Shown here piece by piece: positions 1-14,400 of a DNA stretch of 64,000 bases. The notes beneath the pieces were generated by a model. It was not told where the DNA came from, did no database searches, and saw only the letters and a program-made list of their open reading frames with translations. The stretch is taken from the NCBI RefSeq assembly GCF_003073045.1, contig NC_037590.1:15158778-15222777 (forward strand), read 5' to 3'. The translations under genes and the position numbers were made by a program. Source of the DNA: Pomacea canaliculata. Lineage: Eukaryota > Mollusca > Gastropoda > Architaenioglossa > Ampullariidae. Positions within the stretch are counted from its first letter, which is position 1, and every line of letters starts with the position of its first letter.

Positions 1-2799
1 GCTCTTTTGCCTGGACATCTTTGACTGTAAATGCCTTTACAATAATCGAAAATTTACAAAAGTAGGTTTTTACGAAATAAAACGCATTAACCCTCGACTT
101 TTCCTTCTCACTCTGTTGTGTTATATTTTCGCGGAATAGTATTTAAATGTCCTGAGCATACAATGGTGTTGTACACTCAGTCGACAATTTCTTTGAGGTT
201 ATATGCTCAAAGCTTGTGTGTATGTCTTAGTACGTGTATTTTCGTGGGCGTCCTGAGGGGTTGAAGCTCTGACAGGAAGGACTGACAAGACGATGGCTTA
301 CGTTTATATTCGACACCTCCTCCGCCCTCTCCGCTTTCTCCAATCCTAAAAAAGAAAACGAAATTTGTTTGATCGTGCTTTCTGGCGATGTCTGTTGAGC
401 CATGAGCTGATTGTGCAGCTTGACCTTTCATTTTGCAGCTATCTTGGTCTTTTGTTCTCGGTTTCTCTTTCCCTCTCTCTCTTTAAAGTCATGTACACCT
501 TCAAGCTATGGTGAGAAAGAATGCCGGACAGAATCTTATTTGCGACTAAATGGCAATCAAACAAAAATCTGATTTTAAAAATTCTTTTAAAACAAAGAGC
601 AGCTGGCTATGACACACTTTAACCTAAGACAATCCAGTCACAAGGAACTTGAAAACCCGTGAAGAGGGTGGCCGCCGAATGCCAGTCCAGATGCCAGTGT
701 ACTTACCAAATGCAAACCAGCCATTCTAATCGGTTCGTTCTTGCCAAGATATTATTTTAAAAGGCTCATGTTTCAAGCATGTACCAAATACCATGGAGGT
801 CGCATGATTTCTGGTATTCGCCATCTTCATGTGCAGTCGTCAAACCATGAACATTGTCCATCTTGCGATGTGCATACACGGACCACGTAGTCATACAAAA
901 TGTGTTTGAGTAAACAAGATGGTGCTAACATGGCTGTCTGGATGTGGTACAGTTTTTCATGTTCTGTATAAGTCTCTAGACCACTCATTTTCCCGATTTT
1001 TTCTCGATTTGTAAATGGTATTCCAAGTTGACTTTTAAATCAATAATAATCAAGGAGTACAATACACAAACAATTTTTTTTATCCTGATTTCAATGATGC
1101 CTAAAATAGTTTTCAAGTTAGCTTTTTGTATTTAAATTTTTTATTTTATGCTCAAAACTAAAAATGATTAATTCTGATTTTGAAAGATGAGTGCACAAAG
1201 AATTAAGTTCTAAACACTTAGAATGAACTACCCTAAGTTTTTTGTCAGGGCCATTCAAAAATATAGTAATATTACTTGAGAATTGGAATTTCAAGTAAAT
1301 ACCATTGCTCTCAGCCATAACACCTACCTACCCCACTCAAAAACGAAAAAAGGTGTGGAAATGATGCAACTCTGGTTAAGCTACAGGAAAGGCTTTGGTT
1401 TCAATGGATTCCCTTTGTTGAGCTCTTTCCGCAATTTTTTTCCATTTTGCTCCACAACACTTTAGACTGACGTGACATCAATGTATACTTTGTAGTCTTT
1501 TGATGTGGTTTTTATACAATGACAGATATTAATCAATAGCAGTAATACAATCTCAGGAAGAAAATAAACACCTAACATGCACAACGTTTAAAAATTCGTC
1601 CATATCTAGTATCTGCAATGGAGCTTTAATGTCACAAACCCACCATATTCTGCCTTTGTTTCTCACAAAGCCTAACATATTACCTTTCCTCTTCCTTGTG
1701 GAAGGCATGCAGTACCTGAATGTTCTTCTTGTTGCAATCATTATCTCTGACTGTTCACATCTTTTCCCAGCAAAGCCCGTTCGCAGTTTTGTGGTGGTGT
1801 TACAGAGCAAACAGGAAGACCGATGACAAAACAAGACATGACTTGACTGGCTCATATTGAAGTCCATAACTTTTCTTCTAGAATAGATTATTGTTGAGAG
1901 GGAAGTTTTCAGCATGCTGCTCATATCTTCTGTCAGTTCCTGTCCATACGTCTACCTTGAAAGAAGTCAGACAGCTGGGTATGAATAACAAAAAGATATT
2001 CAGCATGAACACTTCAACTGGTAAGCAGCTGAAACAAATGAAGAAAGCTGTAGATTTATGGTCATTGAAGAAAGAGAATAACACATAATTTCTATTATTT
2101 TGCAAGTCATTGCTATACATCATCAGTTCTTGTTTCACAAGCCAGTGGGAAGGTTAAGTCACGTGACCACACATTTTTTATAATTGGCATAACATCAACA
2201 TAATTTGTGGTCATGAGTGCAATCTTTGCTTGATCAAAGAGTTTTGAGTAATACATTAAAATATGGTCTTTAAAAAATCAGAAAGCAATACGACATCTCA
2301 ACCCTCTGTATCCCATTGTTAAGTAACGACGATCCCCCGCGTCTAGTCAATTTAATTTTCTCACCAACTAACAGCATTTCTCATAACAAATGAACTGCAA
2401 AACATTGAAAAAATATGTGAAATTACCAAAAATCGTTTTTAGGCAGAATTGGCGTGAATAAATGATGAGGGAAACGTCCTGCCAAAACCTCAACATTGGT
2501 ACCCGTCGGAATGGCGACAATTGGCAGTAAAGCACGATCCGGTTTTACCAGGTCTTTATTCACAGCAGGTCCCAACGCGTGAGAATTATTTTCCGAACAA
2601 CAGACCTGACAGCTTTTGTAGTTCAAAGAATTCTGCATTTTCTAATACCAATATCAATCCTGTCTGTACTTCGCGGCCATAACAAATTGATATCCAAACT
2701 TTTCACATTCGACATTAGCGAAATGCGCTTGAATAGTGCAGTTCCGAGCTTTTTAAAATTTTTTTTGGTGTGGAGTCATAAAATAAATCACATCATCTT

Positions 2800-2831
<32 letters not shown>

Positions 2832-5417
2832 AAAAACCAAAAAACAAAAACAAAAACAAAACAAAAAAAAACAAAACAAAAAAAAAACACAATATAACAA
2901 CGTGCACTCTGTTGAAAAGTGAGAGAATTTTCACAAAACTGCATCACACTCAGAGCAGCTCACTAGCTTGGAGTACCTACTTGTCAAGCCTTTATGTGAT
3001 TCATTTGCTCTGTTAGATATACTTCATTATTTTACATTTAATGAACAAAAATCACATATTGCTTCTATTGCATGCCCCATGAACTGATAAAAGTCGACAA
3101 AGAAAGTTTTCTTTGTCTCACACACACACTGAGTGCTCAGAATAAATCTATAGTGAAGAAAGAAAAAAAAATCCCCAAAAAGCTAAATTTAAAAAAAGAC
3201 AGAGTGAAGAGCAAGAACATGTCGCACAGACAGCGAACAATGACTGTCCCTTAGTATTTTTATCTGCAGATCCTCTCCTAAGGAAGACACATCACAGTCG
3301 CTGTAAAAGCCAAGGTCTGCAACAGAGGCAGGCAAGGAGTTAAAGCAGTCTTTCCCTCTCTAATGCTTTGAAATATTCATCGTGTCCGTGATTGAATATA
3401 GATTTCAGCCCAGGCTGAAGAATCCAACTTTACCTTCATTGAGTATCTTTTTGAGAGTTTCCTGGGCAGCAGTGGATTAATTTCCACTCAAACAGTAGAC
3501 ATCACAACATGGACTTTACCAAACACTTTTGTCTGCGAATCATGATTCCTTTGTTTTCTCTCGCAGTTTGGCAACTTTGTGCCTCAAACTTGGTTGTTGT
3601 TGTTTTTTTATACTATTACTTGTTAAAGTTCATTTGTATAGATATGAGAAGGTAGCCATAATCAGATAAATTTATTCAAGAAATGAAGTCATGCCATGTG
3701 CATTGCTGTTTTTAATCATAACAGGCTAAAGAAAAGAACACATTCGTATAGGCTAACCACAAATATTAGGAGCTTTCTAATAAATTTCTACCCTAATAAA
3801 CGTAAATATATTTGCGTTTGCATTTTTTACATATCATTTGTCATGTTCTTTTACACTCTTTGGGGTTAAGGACAGAAGCGAGTCTACCTCTCTCTTCTTT
3901 TCGACCTAGTGCATAGTCTGCTACGTCACCATGTTTGGCAAACTTATTTATATTTATATAATAGTAATAAAAATCGTTTATGAAGGCCTTTCTTAATATG
4001 CCTTTCAATTATGGACAAACGTTTGACGATTTTTTTATATAACTGACACGTAAAACCATTGCCAAACTTGCTGAAACAATCGTCCATATTTGTCCCGTTA
4101 GGAAAAAGGGCTTTTAAGAAAGTTTATGCATTTGCGAAAGTTCAAAATAATATCACTTTGAAATGGAAATTTTCTATTACAGGCAAGAGATGCCACAACT
4201 TTTTTTGGGAGGGGGGGAGAGAAGGAGGTAGAAACCGCATGCTATTGTACGTGCGGGGTAAAGTATGCTCACGTTTAAGATTCTCACACACACTCATGTT
4301 AACTCTTCTCACTAACACCCAGAAATGAATTGTCACGCACACACTCAAGGCTGTTTTGGGAAAGTGGAATGACGCCCCATGAAAACCAGACAGTTTTTCT
4401 CCAGCAATCCACTTTATTATCTATGCAATATTTTTATATTTCAGTAAACGTCTGCTGAGCATCGTTTTCATTACGTCACTGGTCTGTAGCTCAACGCCGC
4501 CCGAGGGCTGAAAGGGAGACAATTTTCTTTTCACCTTTAACTGTCGACGTTCTTGAAGCTGCCGATTATTAAGTTTATCATCTTTTATTGTTGCCGGGCT
4601 TTTGAGTCAGGCCATCGTCTTATAATGAGTAATTACCTCGGAGCAGAAATCGTTAACTAAGGCCATAATATTCAAGGTAAATACGATCAGCATGATGCAT
4701 ATAAATTTTAAAAATGTCCATTCGCCGATGGAAATTAGTATTATAAATTTCAAATGAAACAAAAAATGAAAGAGTTAGCTCTTCACAAAAATGTCTACAT
4801 GATTAGGCCTAAAATGGGCATGTCCCGAAATAAACATATACTTGTCACTTTTTTTAAAACTAGTCGACACCTCGCCATTTTTCTCATTTTAGAGAAGACA
4901 TGTGATAAAGCTGTGCATGTGGTATTCCTTTGTCATATTACATTGAAAAAATAGTGAAGCCACGTGCCTTATTTTTGTTTATAGTTACGTCGGAGCTCTC
5001 GCTCTTTGCCTACATCACTTGCTTTGTATACCTATCTGGAAGCTTCGCATCACTGCCATGATGCCTTTTCGGGAGCAGAACTCAACAGGAGGCGACCAAC
5101 ACTGGGTAGCACAGGATTTTCCAAGGAGTGACAACAGTTCAAGCATCTCGTGCACAGTGCACAAGTCAGCAGCGAAGGACAAACGGGAACAACAATAATA
5201 ATACTAATATGAAGAATATTCTGGCCCTAAACAGTGTAGGTTTCTTCCTCCACTGGAAATCGTAAATCTGTCATCAACTCTAGGTTAGCGGAGTACAAAG
5301 GTTACGTCTGCACCTCGCCAAAGTTCACTGACGCACGTGCAGACGACCTGTGAAGTGATCAAAGGGTTCAGGGGCAAACCACCCGCTCACGCGCTCAATG
5401 TGCGCGCATAGGCTGTT
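1..5417. other. Non-coding flank downstream of MAIP1
   Basis: No recognisable gene. The longest open frames here (about 123 codons on the minus strand at 1553-1924 and 71 codons at 2423-2638) match no family I know and have no convincing splice context. An A/C tract lies at 2799-2892. The part just below 5418 should be the MAIP1 3' UTR; the first clear AATAAA on the minus strand that I noticed is at 4413-4418, which would imply a UTR near 1 kb, but this is inference. Confidence 0.5.
2799..2892. repeat. A-rich (A)n / (AnC)n tract
   Basis: A run of about 28 A is followed by A-rich sequence with single or double C and almost no G or T. It produces a spurious Lys/Asn/Gln-rich open frame on the plus strand and a Phe-rich one on the minus strand. 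It may be an old poly(A) tail of a retroelement on the plus strand, but no element body was recognised upstream. Confidence 0.85.
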
Positions 5418-8400
5418 TCACTGGGTCTGTTCATCTGGCTGAACGAACGGCAAGAAATGATTCAGTTTGTTGATGGTCCACGAGTCCTCCACTCCTTTAG
5501 TGAACTCACGGATGAACCTGCAAACAGGAAAAGCATCAGATTAATGGACTGTGGCCTCACAACGGTCTTGCTCACGCCACCTGCCATTTCCCCAGTTCCG
5601 GTCTCTTGCAAGCGTTCAGTGGAACACAATAAAAGCAATACTAGTCAAACCTACATTACAGGTGTGCCGATTTAGTCTAGGAGTCCTGCTATTGCAAAAC
5701 AGTTTAAAATCCAACAAAATTATTTTTATTGATAAAAAAAAAAGCAACCTCGACAGGTGAAAAGGTCAATTGCTTTATAAACTTTCGACACTGTATTCAA
5801 AATAAATTCACAAGTGTCCCAAGCTTATTAATTAAACCGTCCTCCATTCCTCCTCCACCTGAGCAACGATGACTTTCAATTTATGGCTTTTCAGCTTTCT
5901 CGTCGTCTTTTCTACCTGATGTCGGCTTCTCTGATCATCACTACTAAGGACTACTGGTTGATCTTTTTTCGTTCGCCGTGGAAGAAACAACACTTTTACG
6001 ACCTACAGATTTTAACTGTCCTATGTCAACATCTTGGTGTCTAAAGATTTCATTCAGCGGAGAAACGACAAAATCTTCCGTTAACTGCAATGAGGGACCC
6101 GCAGGATTTTCGTCTTTTTTTGTACTTTTGTGTTTGTTAAGCACAGTGGACTTTTTATATAAACAAGAATACAAGTTTCAATATTTTGTATCAAAACCTA
6201 TGATAACCAGCTCCCAACTACTTACATACTAGGGTACCCAAACCGAATTTACGAAGTTTTGGATATGAGCATTTGCCACTAGTCCTGTAACTAAGGACTC
6301 CAAGAACAGCGATTTCTTGTCAATGCACAAAAATATTACAATTACTGCATAATTTTGCATTTTTCTTTCCACTTTTATCCTTTTATTAATATAACTGTCT
6401 TGTGTCTTGGTATTATTTTTCCCTCTCAAGAAAGAAGACTAGATGTTTTAAAAAAAACACTCTTTGTCTCTACTGTCCCTTCTAAACGAAGAATTGTTGT
6501 CAATTGTTACAAGGAGGATCATAGATAGCACACACCATCATTTTCTGCGTCTGCGAGTATAGAATTCACAGAGTATACCGTGCACACACCGATGTGTGGG
6601 CACACGTATACTTCGCAGTCTACATCTTCCGCCCACCACGGTAGGCCAGAACTAGGCAGGCTGAGCACGAATTCTACCTCGATGATCTCAGCACTGCTGG
6701 GACTCCCACACCTCACCTCCTAACGAAGCCTTCGTGGATACTGTGCGTGCTCTTCTTTTTGTTTCAGCTGATGTGGTCGGGTGTTCATGAAATAAGAATG
6801 AAAAGGGGACCGAAAAAGAGGAGGAGGAAAGAGAAGTCGATGGCGGGGGGAAAGGGGTGGAGAATGACAAAAAGGAATGAAAAGAGATGGGAAAGGTAGA
6901 GAGAGTGGGGGTTAAGATAAAAGAGGAGGAAAGAGATATGTTTCTTATTGTTGCATCACGAAGACAATGGAATATTAGAAGCATTCTTGATATGTTTTAA
7001 AAAAAAACCCAGCTGCTTAATGGCATAACAACTAAAACTTGTAGGCAAAAGGCAGCCACAGTAAAAATACTGCACTCACCTTTTATGTGATATGTCGAGT
7101 AAGCAAACGTCGTTAAAAATTCATGCATGTAGCGTGCAACGACAAACTCACACACAACCGACGTCGTAAAATTAGCAGCATAAATAAAGAAAACACATGA
7201 ATGCAGGGCGACTAGAAGCAAAAAGGATGAATGTCATCACTGACACGCATGCGCGCAACCCTTCACTGACCTGTAGTTGCAGACGTAGAACTTCTCAGGG
7301 TTTTCGCCGAGTCTGGTGTACAGATCGGATAAGCCCCCTTCCATCTTGTCTAGATCGTGGTAACAATGCAGGACAATCGTGATTTCTACAAACCGCTTGT
7401 CTGCAAGAAAAGCACAATTCGACAATTTGTCTTTTAGCGAGTTCATTTCATTTTCCTCTCACGAGAGCTGCAATTTCTTTCATGTCCAGCAAATAAAATG
7501 TTTCTTGGTGGGAGGTGAGATAACGTTCTGCAACGACAGGTGTATGCGATGAAGAAGGACGGAATGCGGAAGAAAAGACCTGTGACCAAGAGAGGAAAGA
7601 AGGAATAAAATAAGAACTATACTAGTGGCGCTAATCTCTACTGAATCATTTGCTGTGAGTGCCTCGTCACTCTGAACTCGATGAAAATAACGCAAAATGA
7701 ACGAAGGTGCGCCGTGGTCCTTCTACAGTTTAAAACACACCCTATCCTTCTGACAAAGACCGCGCATCCATCAAGTATCAAAGATTCATGCCATAATCAG
7801 CAGAGTATGCCTTCACATGTCATTATAAACAGTCACTTGCAGTCCTCTAGAGAACTGCGCACTATGACAGGGCACGGGTGCATCCCCCTTGCCCTGAAAG
7901 CACTCCTGAGGGTACCTGTTCAGCGGGATTGAGCATCACTAATTCATGGCAGCGCCTCCATTTCAAAGATGGGTATTTAATTCGTACTTACGAATGGGGT
8001 GGGTGAAATTCACCAAAAAAGATCATCTCCGCATAGCCTATGGTTCGTTCCCGAGTGGATGGCAAAAACATGGAATCAATGAGTAACTCAGACTTGTTAT
8101 CTTTCCCCCGAGTACAAAACAGTCGAATTTAGTTATGTACGCAGAGCGCTACCGCCGCTCTCCCAACATCAGCGTGGGACAGACTACCCAGCTAGTGCAA
8201 GACACAGTCGATTAACATCAAGTGACTAACTCCAAGTAGCAGTGGACACAGGCAAGGTGGAACAGAAATGAAGGCTGTACTACTGATCCAAATTTTAAAG
8301 CGTAAAAAGTACTGATGAAATACCGAAGGTTGCTCAAATTATTATTAAAATTATTGAAATGAGATACTTATGTTGTCGATAACTGGTCCTAATTACACAG

Positions 8401-11400
8401 CATTAAGATTATTTAACTAAATTACTGAAGGTTTTATATTATTGGTCCAAATTAAATAACAGATAACGCAGTAACTGCTTAATCACAAATATCTTCTTAG
8501 TGTCATATCGAATCCGGAAGTTCACACAATAATCTTCACATCGTTCGGCGTGAAGAAGGTGAGGGATCAAAACTGCTAGGTTACAAAGTGACGATGGGAG
8601 TGATAACTCTTTACATAAATGAAAAGGCTGGGAGAGAGAAATAAGAAATGAAACACACCTTCTCCGCTGTACACAAAAATGTAACCATGGCTCATAAGGG
8701 TCTAGAAAAAGGGAATTAATGATGACATCACACAAGGCAGGAGAGATGCCACATGGCCAGGTCATGATCTTGTAAAATGTCAAAAGATGATTTAATGGGG
8801 ATAAAATCAGACAAAGTAATTAGCCACCCCTACGCACTTGCTGAACATTATAAGAGCGTAAAGCGCAAAAAGCGATCCAATTAAGAATGTACAGGCACTT
8901 ATAGGTCACAATGCACAGGGGTCCATAAGGCAAGATGAGACGCTTCAAAGCTAGACCATTCTTTGGACGTCAAAGATTATTATAAAACAAAGGCTTCTTA
9001 TTTTACAAGTACGCAGTTGCAAGAGGGCTACGTCCCTGTGTGTGCGTGTGATGCGAGCGCAGATGAACCCACTAGAGAGCAAAATGCTTTTTGGATGTTG
9101 TGACAGAGCTTAGTACAATACAATATTTGCAAAAGTTGTACTGAATAATCGTCTCTTGCTCTAGACAGTATAGCCGTGTCCTGTAAAAGTCAGTTGATAA
9201 CGTCTACGACACGATCAACACGGTATAGGTGTTAGTGTTTTAATCGCTAAACCGCCGGGTCACGCGGGACAGATACAATCAGCCAGACTAGCTGTCCGAC
9301 ATAGATTTGCATTAGCTGCAATGAATCCACCTGTCAACACAATAAAATATATAACCTGCCAAAAACTGACAAATGGCATTTCCATTGGCTATCAGTGTTT
9401 CTAACGGTTGCAGACTGAATGCATGGTAACAAAAAAAGAATTGTACCCTGTGTAACAGAAACGGTATCCAGGAAAAAGCTTATCCTCCATTACTGCACGT
9501 GACTGGTTTCTCGCACTGCAACATGCTTTACAGCCACCCCTCTCCTTCCCTCTTCCTCAACATTTCTGAAATCTTCAGCCGGCCTGAGAGTTGAAAACAC
9601 ATTCTCTAATCAAAATACCTAGTATTACCATAACAAACAAATGAAATATGTATGATGACCCACTTTCATAACTTAGTCCTGGTGTGATGACCGGTAAATT
9701 TATCATCATCATCATCACCACTATGTCCCTTGGATATTGCTGCAGAGGGGTAGGAGAAAGCAGTGTAAAAGAGTTCTGCCATTCTCTATGATCTGCCAAT
9801 CACTTTGATGCAATAGGTGTGACACACAGCTACTCATGATTATTCTGAAAGAAAATACCCCATGGAGTAGGCTAGATACCTTTGTACCTAATGCATCATA
9901 GCTCCCTCACAAAACTAAAAATGATCCATACAACCTTTACGTAACTCCCATGAGAACACTATGCCTCACTTTCTAGTTCTACCCCACCCACACTCTCTTA
10001 AATCATGTCTAAAATCTTACAAAGTACCTTATAAGCATCACAAATATAACCTAACCCACACTCCTAGTTACCATCAATCTTCTACGTGTCTTCAAGATTT
10101 CATGGACATCAAGAAATCATCATTACCATTCATTCCCTGACTGCCATTAATACCAACACTTAAGCTGGCCTGTCAGTGCTTGTCATCAGGTTGGAGTGGG
10201 GGAACCTGGTTCCCCACAACAGCTGGCAAGGCTTACCACTTAAGACATGTCAAGGGTGATGAGTACCTGCAAGGACCAGTCGGAGTTGTCTTCCAGACAG
10301 TTCTTCCTTTGTCTACCTTGATGCTGACCACCTTCCAAGCAGCCCTGAAGAATGGTCTTACACAAAGTGTCATGCCAGGTCACACTGTCCACCCAGACCG
10401 GCTTGTCCTAGTATCACACAATGGTGGTCACTGAGCTCAGTACAAAGTCATTGGTCTTGTATTTCACGAAGGAGACTCAATGAAATTTTCTTAGGTGGTT
10501 TGTGTCTCCCAGATGGTGAAATAGAACAGTGCTTCAATGACTTGAACAAGGCCTTCGTCATTGTTAAATTTTTGCACTACATGACACAATCCCCCATGCA
10601 AGACACTGTCATTTTTATTTTTAAAGTCAATGAAGTTGGGAACTAAGGCCCTCTTCCAAAATCAAGTAGTACTTACTGATTAGAGCTAATTCTTGAATTA
10701 TTTAAACCTACAAATTGACCTTTTCTTTAAAAGTAAATATATCACAAAGGATTTTCTTTTTCTCTTCTTGTTTTGTTTAGGTCAGGTTGTACTAGAATTA
10801 TTACACTGAAAGTGACTATTTTTTTCAGGATTGGTTAATTCTATTAGCGTTTTGTTTGTCAGATGCAGATCATGAATAATCCTAAAATTATAATCCTAAA
10901 ACTAACCGAATTGAGCGGAAGCAATAATTGCAAAAATATTCAATGATGCATAAAGCAGTAAAAAGCTGCAATAATAAGGGCATTACACAAATCAATGAAT
11001 TCTTTGTCTACAATTTATGTAATGTTAGGGACCATGATACTGATATTTCATACCCTTGGTTACCTGCGGTTTAACTGATGGAATTTTTATCTTAAAGGTT
11101 AGATCTAAAAAAAAAATAAAAAAAAACTCCTTATGCGCAAGGTGGATCTGTCAGCACTAGCATTGAAAACTAAATAAAATTACTTGCTACTTTTCTACAT
11201 GGTCCATATAATAAAGAGATAAAATTAAAGACTTTGACAGTAAGGTGCTGTAGTTTGTCATGTGCACCCATGCAGGCATGCACTCACACACACTTTCTCT
11301 TGTTTTTTCCCTCACTCTCTTTTTTCCCCCATCTCAATTGAAAAAAGTGTGTAATTGATACCACACTAGTCCCGTTTACAACCTTTGTTATTAGTGGAGT

Positions 11401-14400
11401 GCAATTCACAAAATGATATACAACATTTTGCTAAATGTGATGGGCTCTTTGCTTGAGCAGCATAAAAAATATGCTAACCTTAACAACAGTGTGCTAAAAT
11501 ATGTGCAGCATGCATGCAGTGGGCATATAATCGGTTTCCGGATGAGAAGCAACTATTTCATGCTAGTTTCTGCCACGAAGATTGATACAGAATAAAACTA
11601 AAAGATTAGTTTGCCATTAACTGGTCAACTACATAAAAAGGTGCTATTCATAATGATCAAGTACAAATTTGTAATACTAGAAAACACCTGGGCTCAATGT
11701 TTTTGTTGACAAAGTTGATCCACCTACTTCCAAAACAACTCAAAGAAAAAATATGCCATGTCTGTAGGGAAATTAAATCAATGAACTCCATCCATGGAAG
11801 GTGCAAAAATTCATGTAATGCAAATGATCATGATACACAGCCATTATGCTCAGTTGATACCCATGGGAAGGTAGATGCTTCAGCACTCCGAGCTGGTCAT
11901 CTACATGACAAACATAACTTTCTGAGAGAAGGGATAGCAACACTGAGCCTCCCATAAACCCACTGAAAGGTCACAGAGATAAAGCATAAGCTGAACATTA
12001 TACTGGATCAGGTGCAGTGTGGAATAGCAAAATTTCCCCTCATCAAAAGCCTCTATCAAGGAGTGAAATACAACTTCAGTCAAAAAGAAGAAAAGAAAAA
12101 AGAAAAAGAATTGTAGGAAATACTCAAGTCATAAGCAGCAGTAGAGTTAGTCTTTGTCTGCATGGCAGTACAAGAATGTATCAAAGGTATGCAGTAATTA
12201 ATGGACACAAAATGAGCAGACAGACTCTTCTGAATACTCCATCTGAAAACACTCTGAGGAAGAAGAAAGTACCATGTGTACAACTTTTATAATAAATGAT
12301 ATAAGAACAATTACCAAGACTTGCCACAGTTATCATAAGTTAAAGGTAAATTAGTCTCAATTTGTTACCTTGCCATATCACTGCACATTGAGGCAGACCA
12401 AATGAGAGGGAGGGAGAGGGAGCGAGGGTGTACCTGGGACTATAAAGGGGGCCCAGCCTTGGTCGGTAATATTTTTTCGTTTTCTTTTTTCTTTTAAACA
12501 AAACCAAAAGAGAAAAGGCATTACAAGGAAAGAATAAGCTAGACTTCAAAGAATGCTATAAAGTGTAGACTTTACTATTAGAGTCACTTAATAATAATTG
12601 TAACCAAATCTGTGATAACTGCATTACTTACATGAACTAAGGTGAGGATAACAAACATTGTATTGTCTTTAATCTTCATTTCTTTAATCTGATGAGTTTT
12701 TCATGTCCACTGGTGTCATTTCCATTCCCTCATTTACAGACCACTCATGTGTACGCAGCTAAAATGTTTATTTCCTGCACCGTTATAGATCTTAGTTGTG
12801 TACACTTTTTTGTTTGCTGTCTAAATGAAATGTAAATATTTCCAGTAGAAATGTAGAATTATAACATATAAGCATACTGTTACTGTATATACTGGAAAAA
12901 TAATAAACTATTACTATTAATAATTAACGCAAGGGATCCGGTAAGGTTGTCTGACCCAGGACCCATGCTGGCTTTTTGCAGCCCTGCATTGTGGCAGAAC
13001 AAATATCTCCCAAAGTTATCTTGTTGCTGGTCATACACAAGTACCCTTGCCTCAAGTAAAAAATGCATTGTGGGACAGATGATCGAAAGACTGAGATAGT
13101 ATATAAAGCTGAAGGAACTGAACAATGTTTGAAATATACAAGCACAAAAGGAAAACATTTTACTTAAAGGGAAAAGCATAGGAAGTGGTAAGCTGGGTTT
13201 AAATGATAGATAATGTTATGAATTATGCCCATTCAAAATTTCGAGCTGCAAATTAATTTTTTAGCTACAATTGCATATAAAACACAGGGCCAATTCATGG
13301 ATGCTGCCATATAAGTGCTCTTTTGCGAAGCAAAACAAACTTTAATGTGTGACATAAGTAGATCCATTAGATAACAAAAGTGATGAGTGATGCTGAAGTA
13401 GTGTTAACAATATTGTGGCAGACAAGAAAAGAGTCAAGTAATGCTGCACTACTATCAGCATTTTTGCTGATGCCAGTGTGGCCTTGATTTATAGCTTCCA
13501 ATTTGCAAGAAGCACAGGAAACATGCAAACAAATATGTCTTAGTTGTGTCCTAGATTTGTAAAAGCAGGATGCATGTGAAGTACAGGCTTTATTTGTGTG
13601 TGAGAATATGTTCCAATTATACTGACTGTAAACTGATCTCAATGCAAGTGCAAGGAGGTTCATTCAGTTTTGTAATGGCATTCTTCTATTTTTCACACAT
13701 AGATCATTGGCCATGATTGCTATAGTGAACAACTACATCAAAACTCTTCAGTATTTCCAAATCCAGGATGCCAGTGTTTTGACAGCTCCTTACTCAGGAG
13801 ACTAAAGGTTGGCTCTTGCACAACATCTTAATACCTTCACTTGGCAATACATGACAGCCTACTTGAACCACCTCACATTTGTGTTTTATGAAGTTCACAA
13901 ACTTGTACAAAAATGTTTAGTTGTAATTTTAAGTAAATGATGGGGGTCTCTCTTTACCAGAAATTTTGACTGGACATGATTAAGAACAGTAGTGCCCAAC
14001 CTTTTCTTGTCTGAGGGCTGCACTGGACATGATACAAAATATCACAGACAAAACATGGCGGCTTTGCCAGAATCATGACGTTCATGAGCAGGCTAGATGA
14101 GGCACCTTTGCAGGCCAGATGAGGCCAGCGACCGTAGGTTGGATATCACTGATTAAGAATAACAGAATCTATCTCTGCAGCCCAACTTCCACTCCTCTTA
14201 AAAGAAATATTTAAAAATGAAAATAGCTCAAACCTGTGTCATCATCAAACATCATTCCAATTTCATACACAAACTTCCCAATGATTTCTGATGGTATTAT
14301 TTGCAACCATCTCCTCTGCTGGTAGTTGAGGTCTGCATAATTATTCTGAATCTCTTGAATGGCCTATAAACATAAACACACAAAAAAAATAGCTCCTTAC

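Noticed and set aside
12880..13179. 99-codon minus-strand frame as a missing MAIP1 exon
   Set aside because: MAIP1 is complete without it, the phase does not fit, and the peptide has no similarity to the family.
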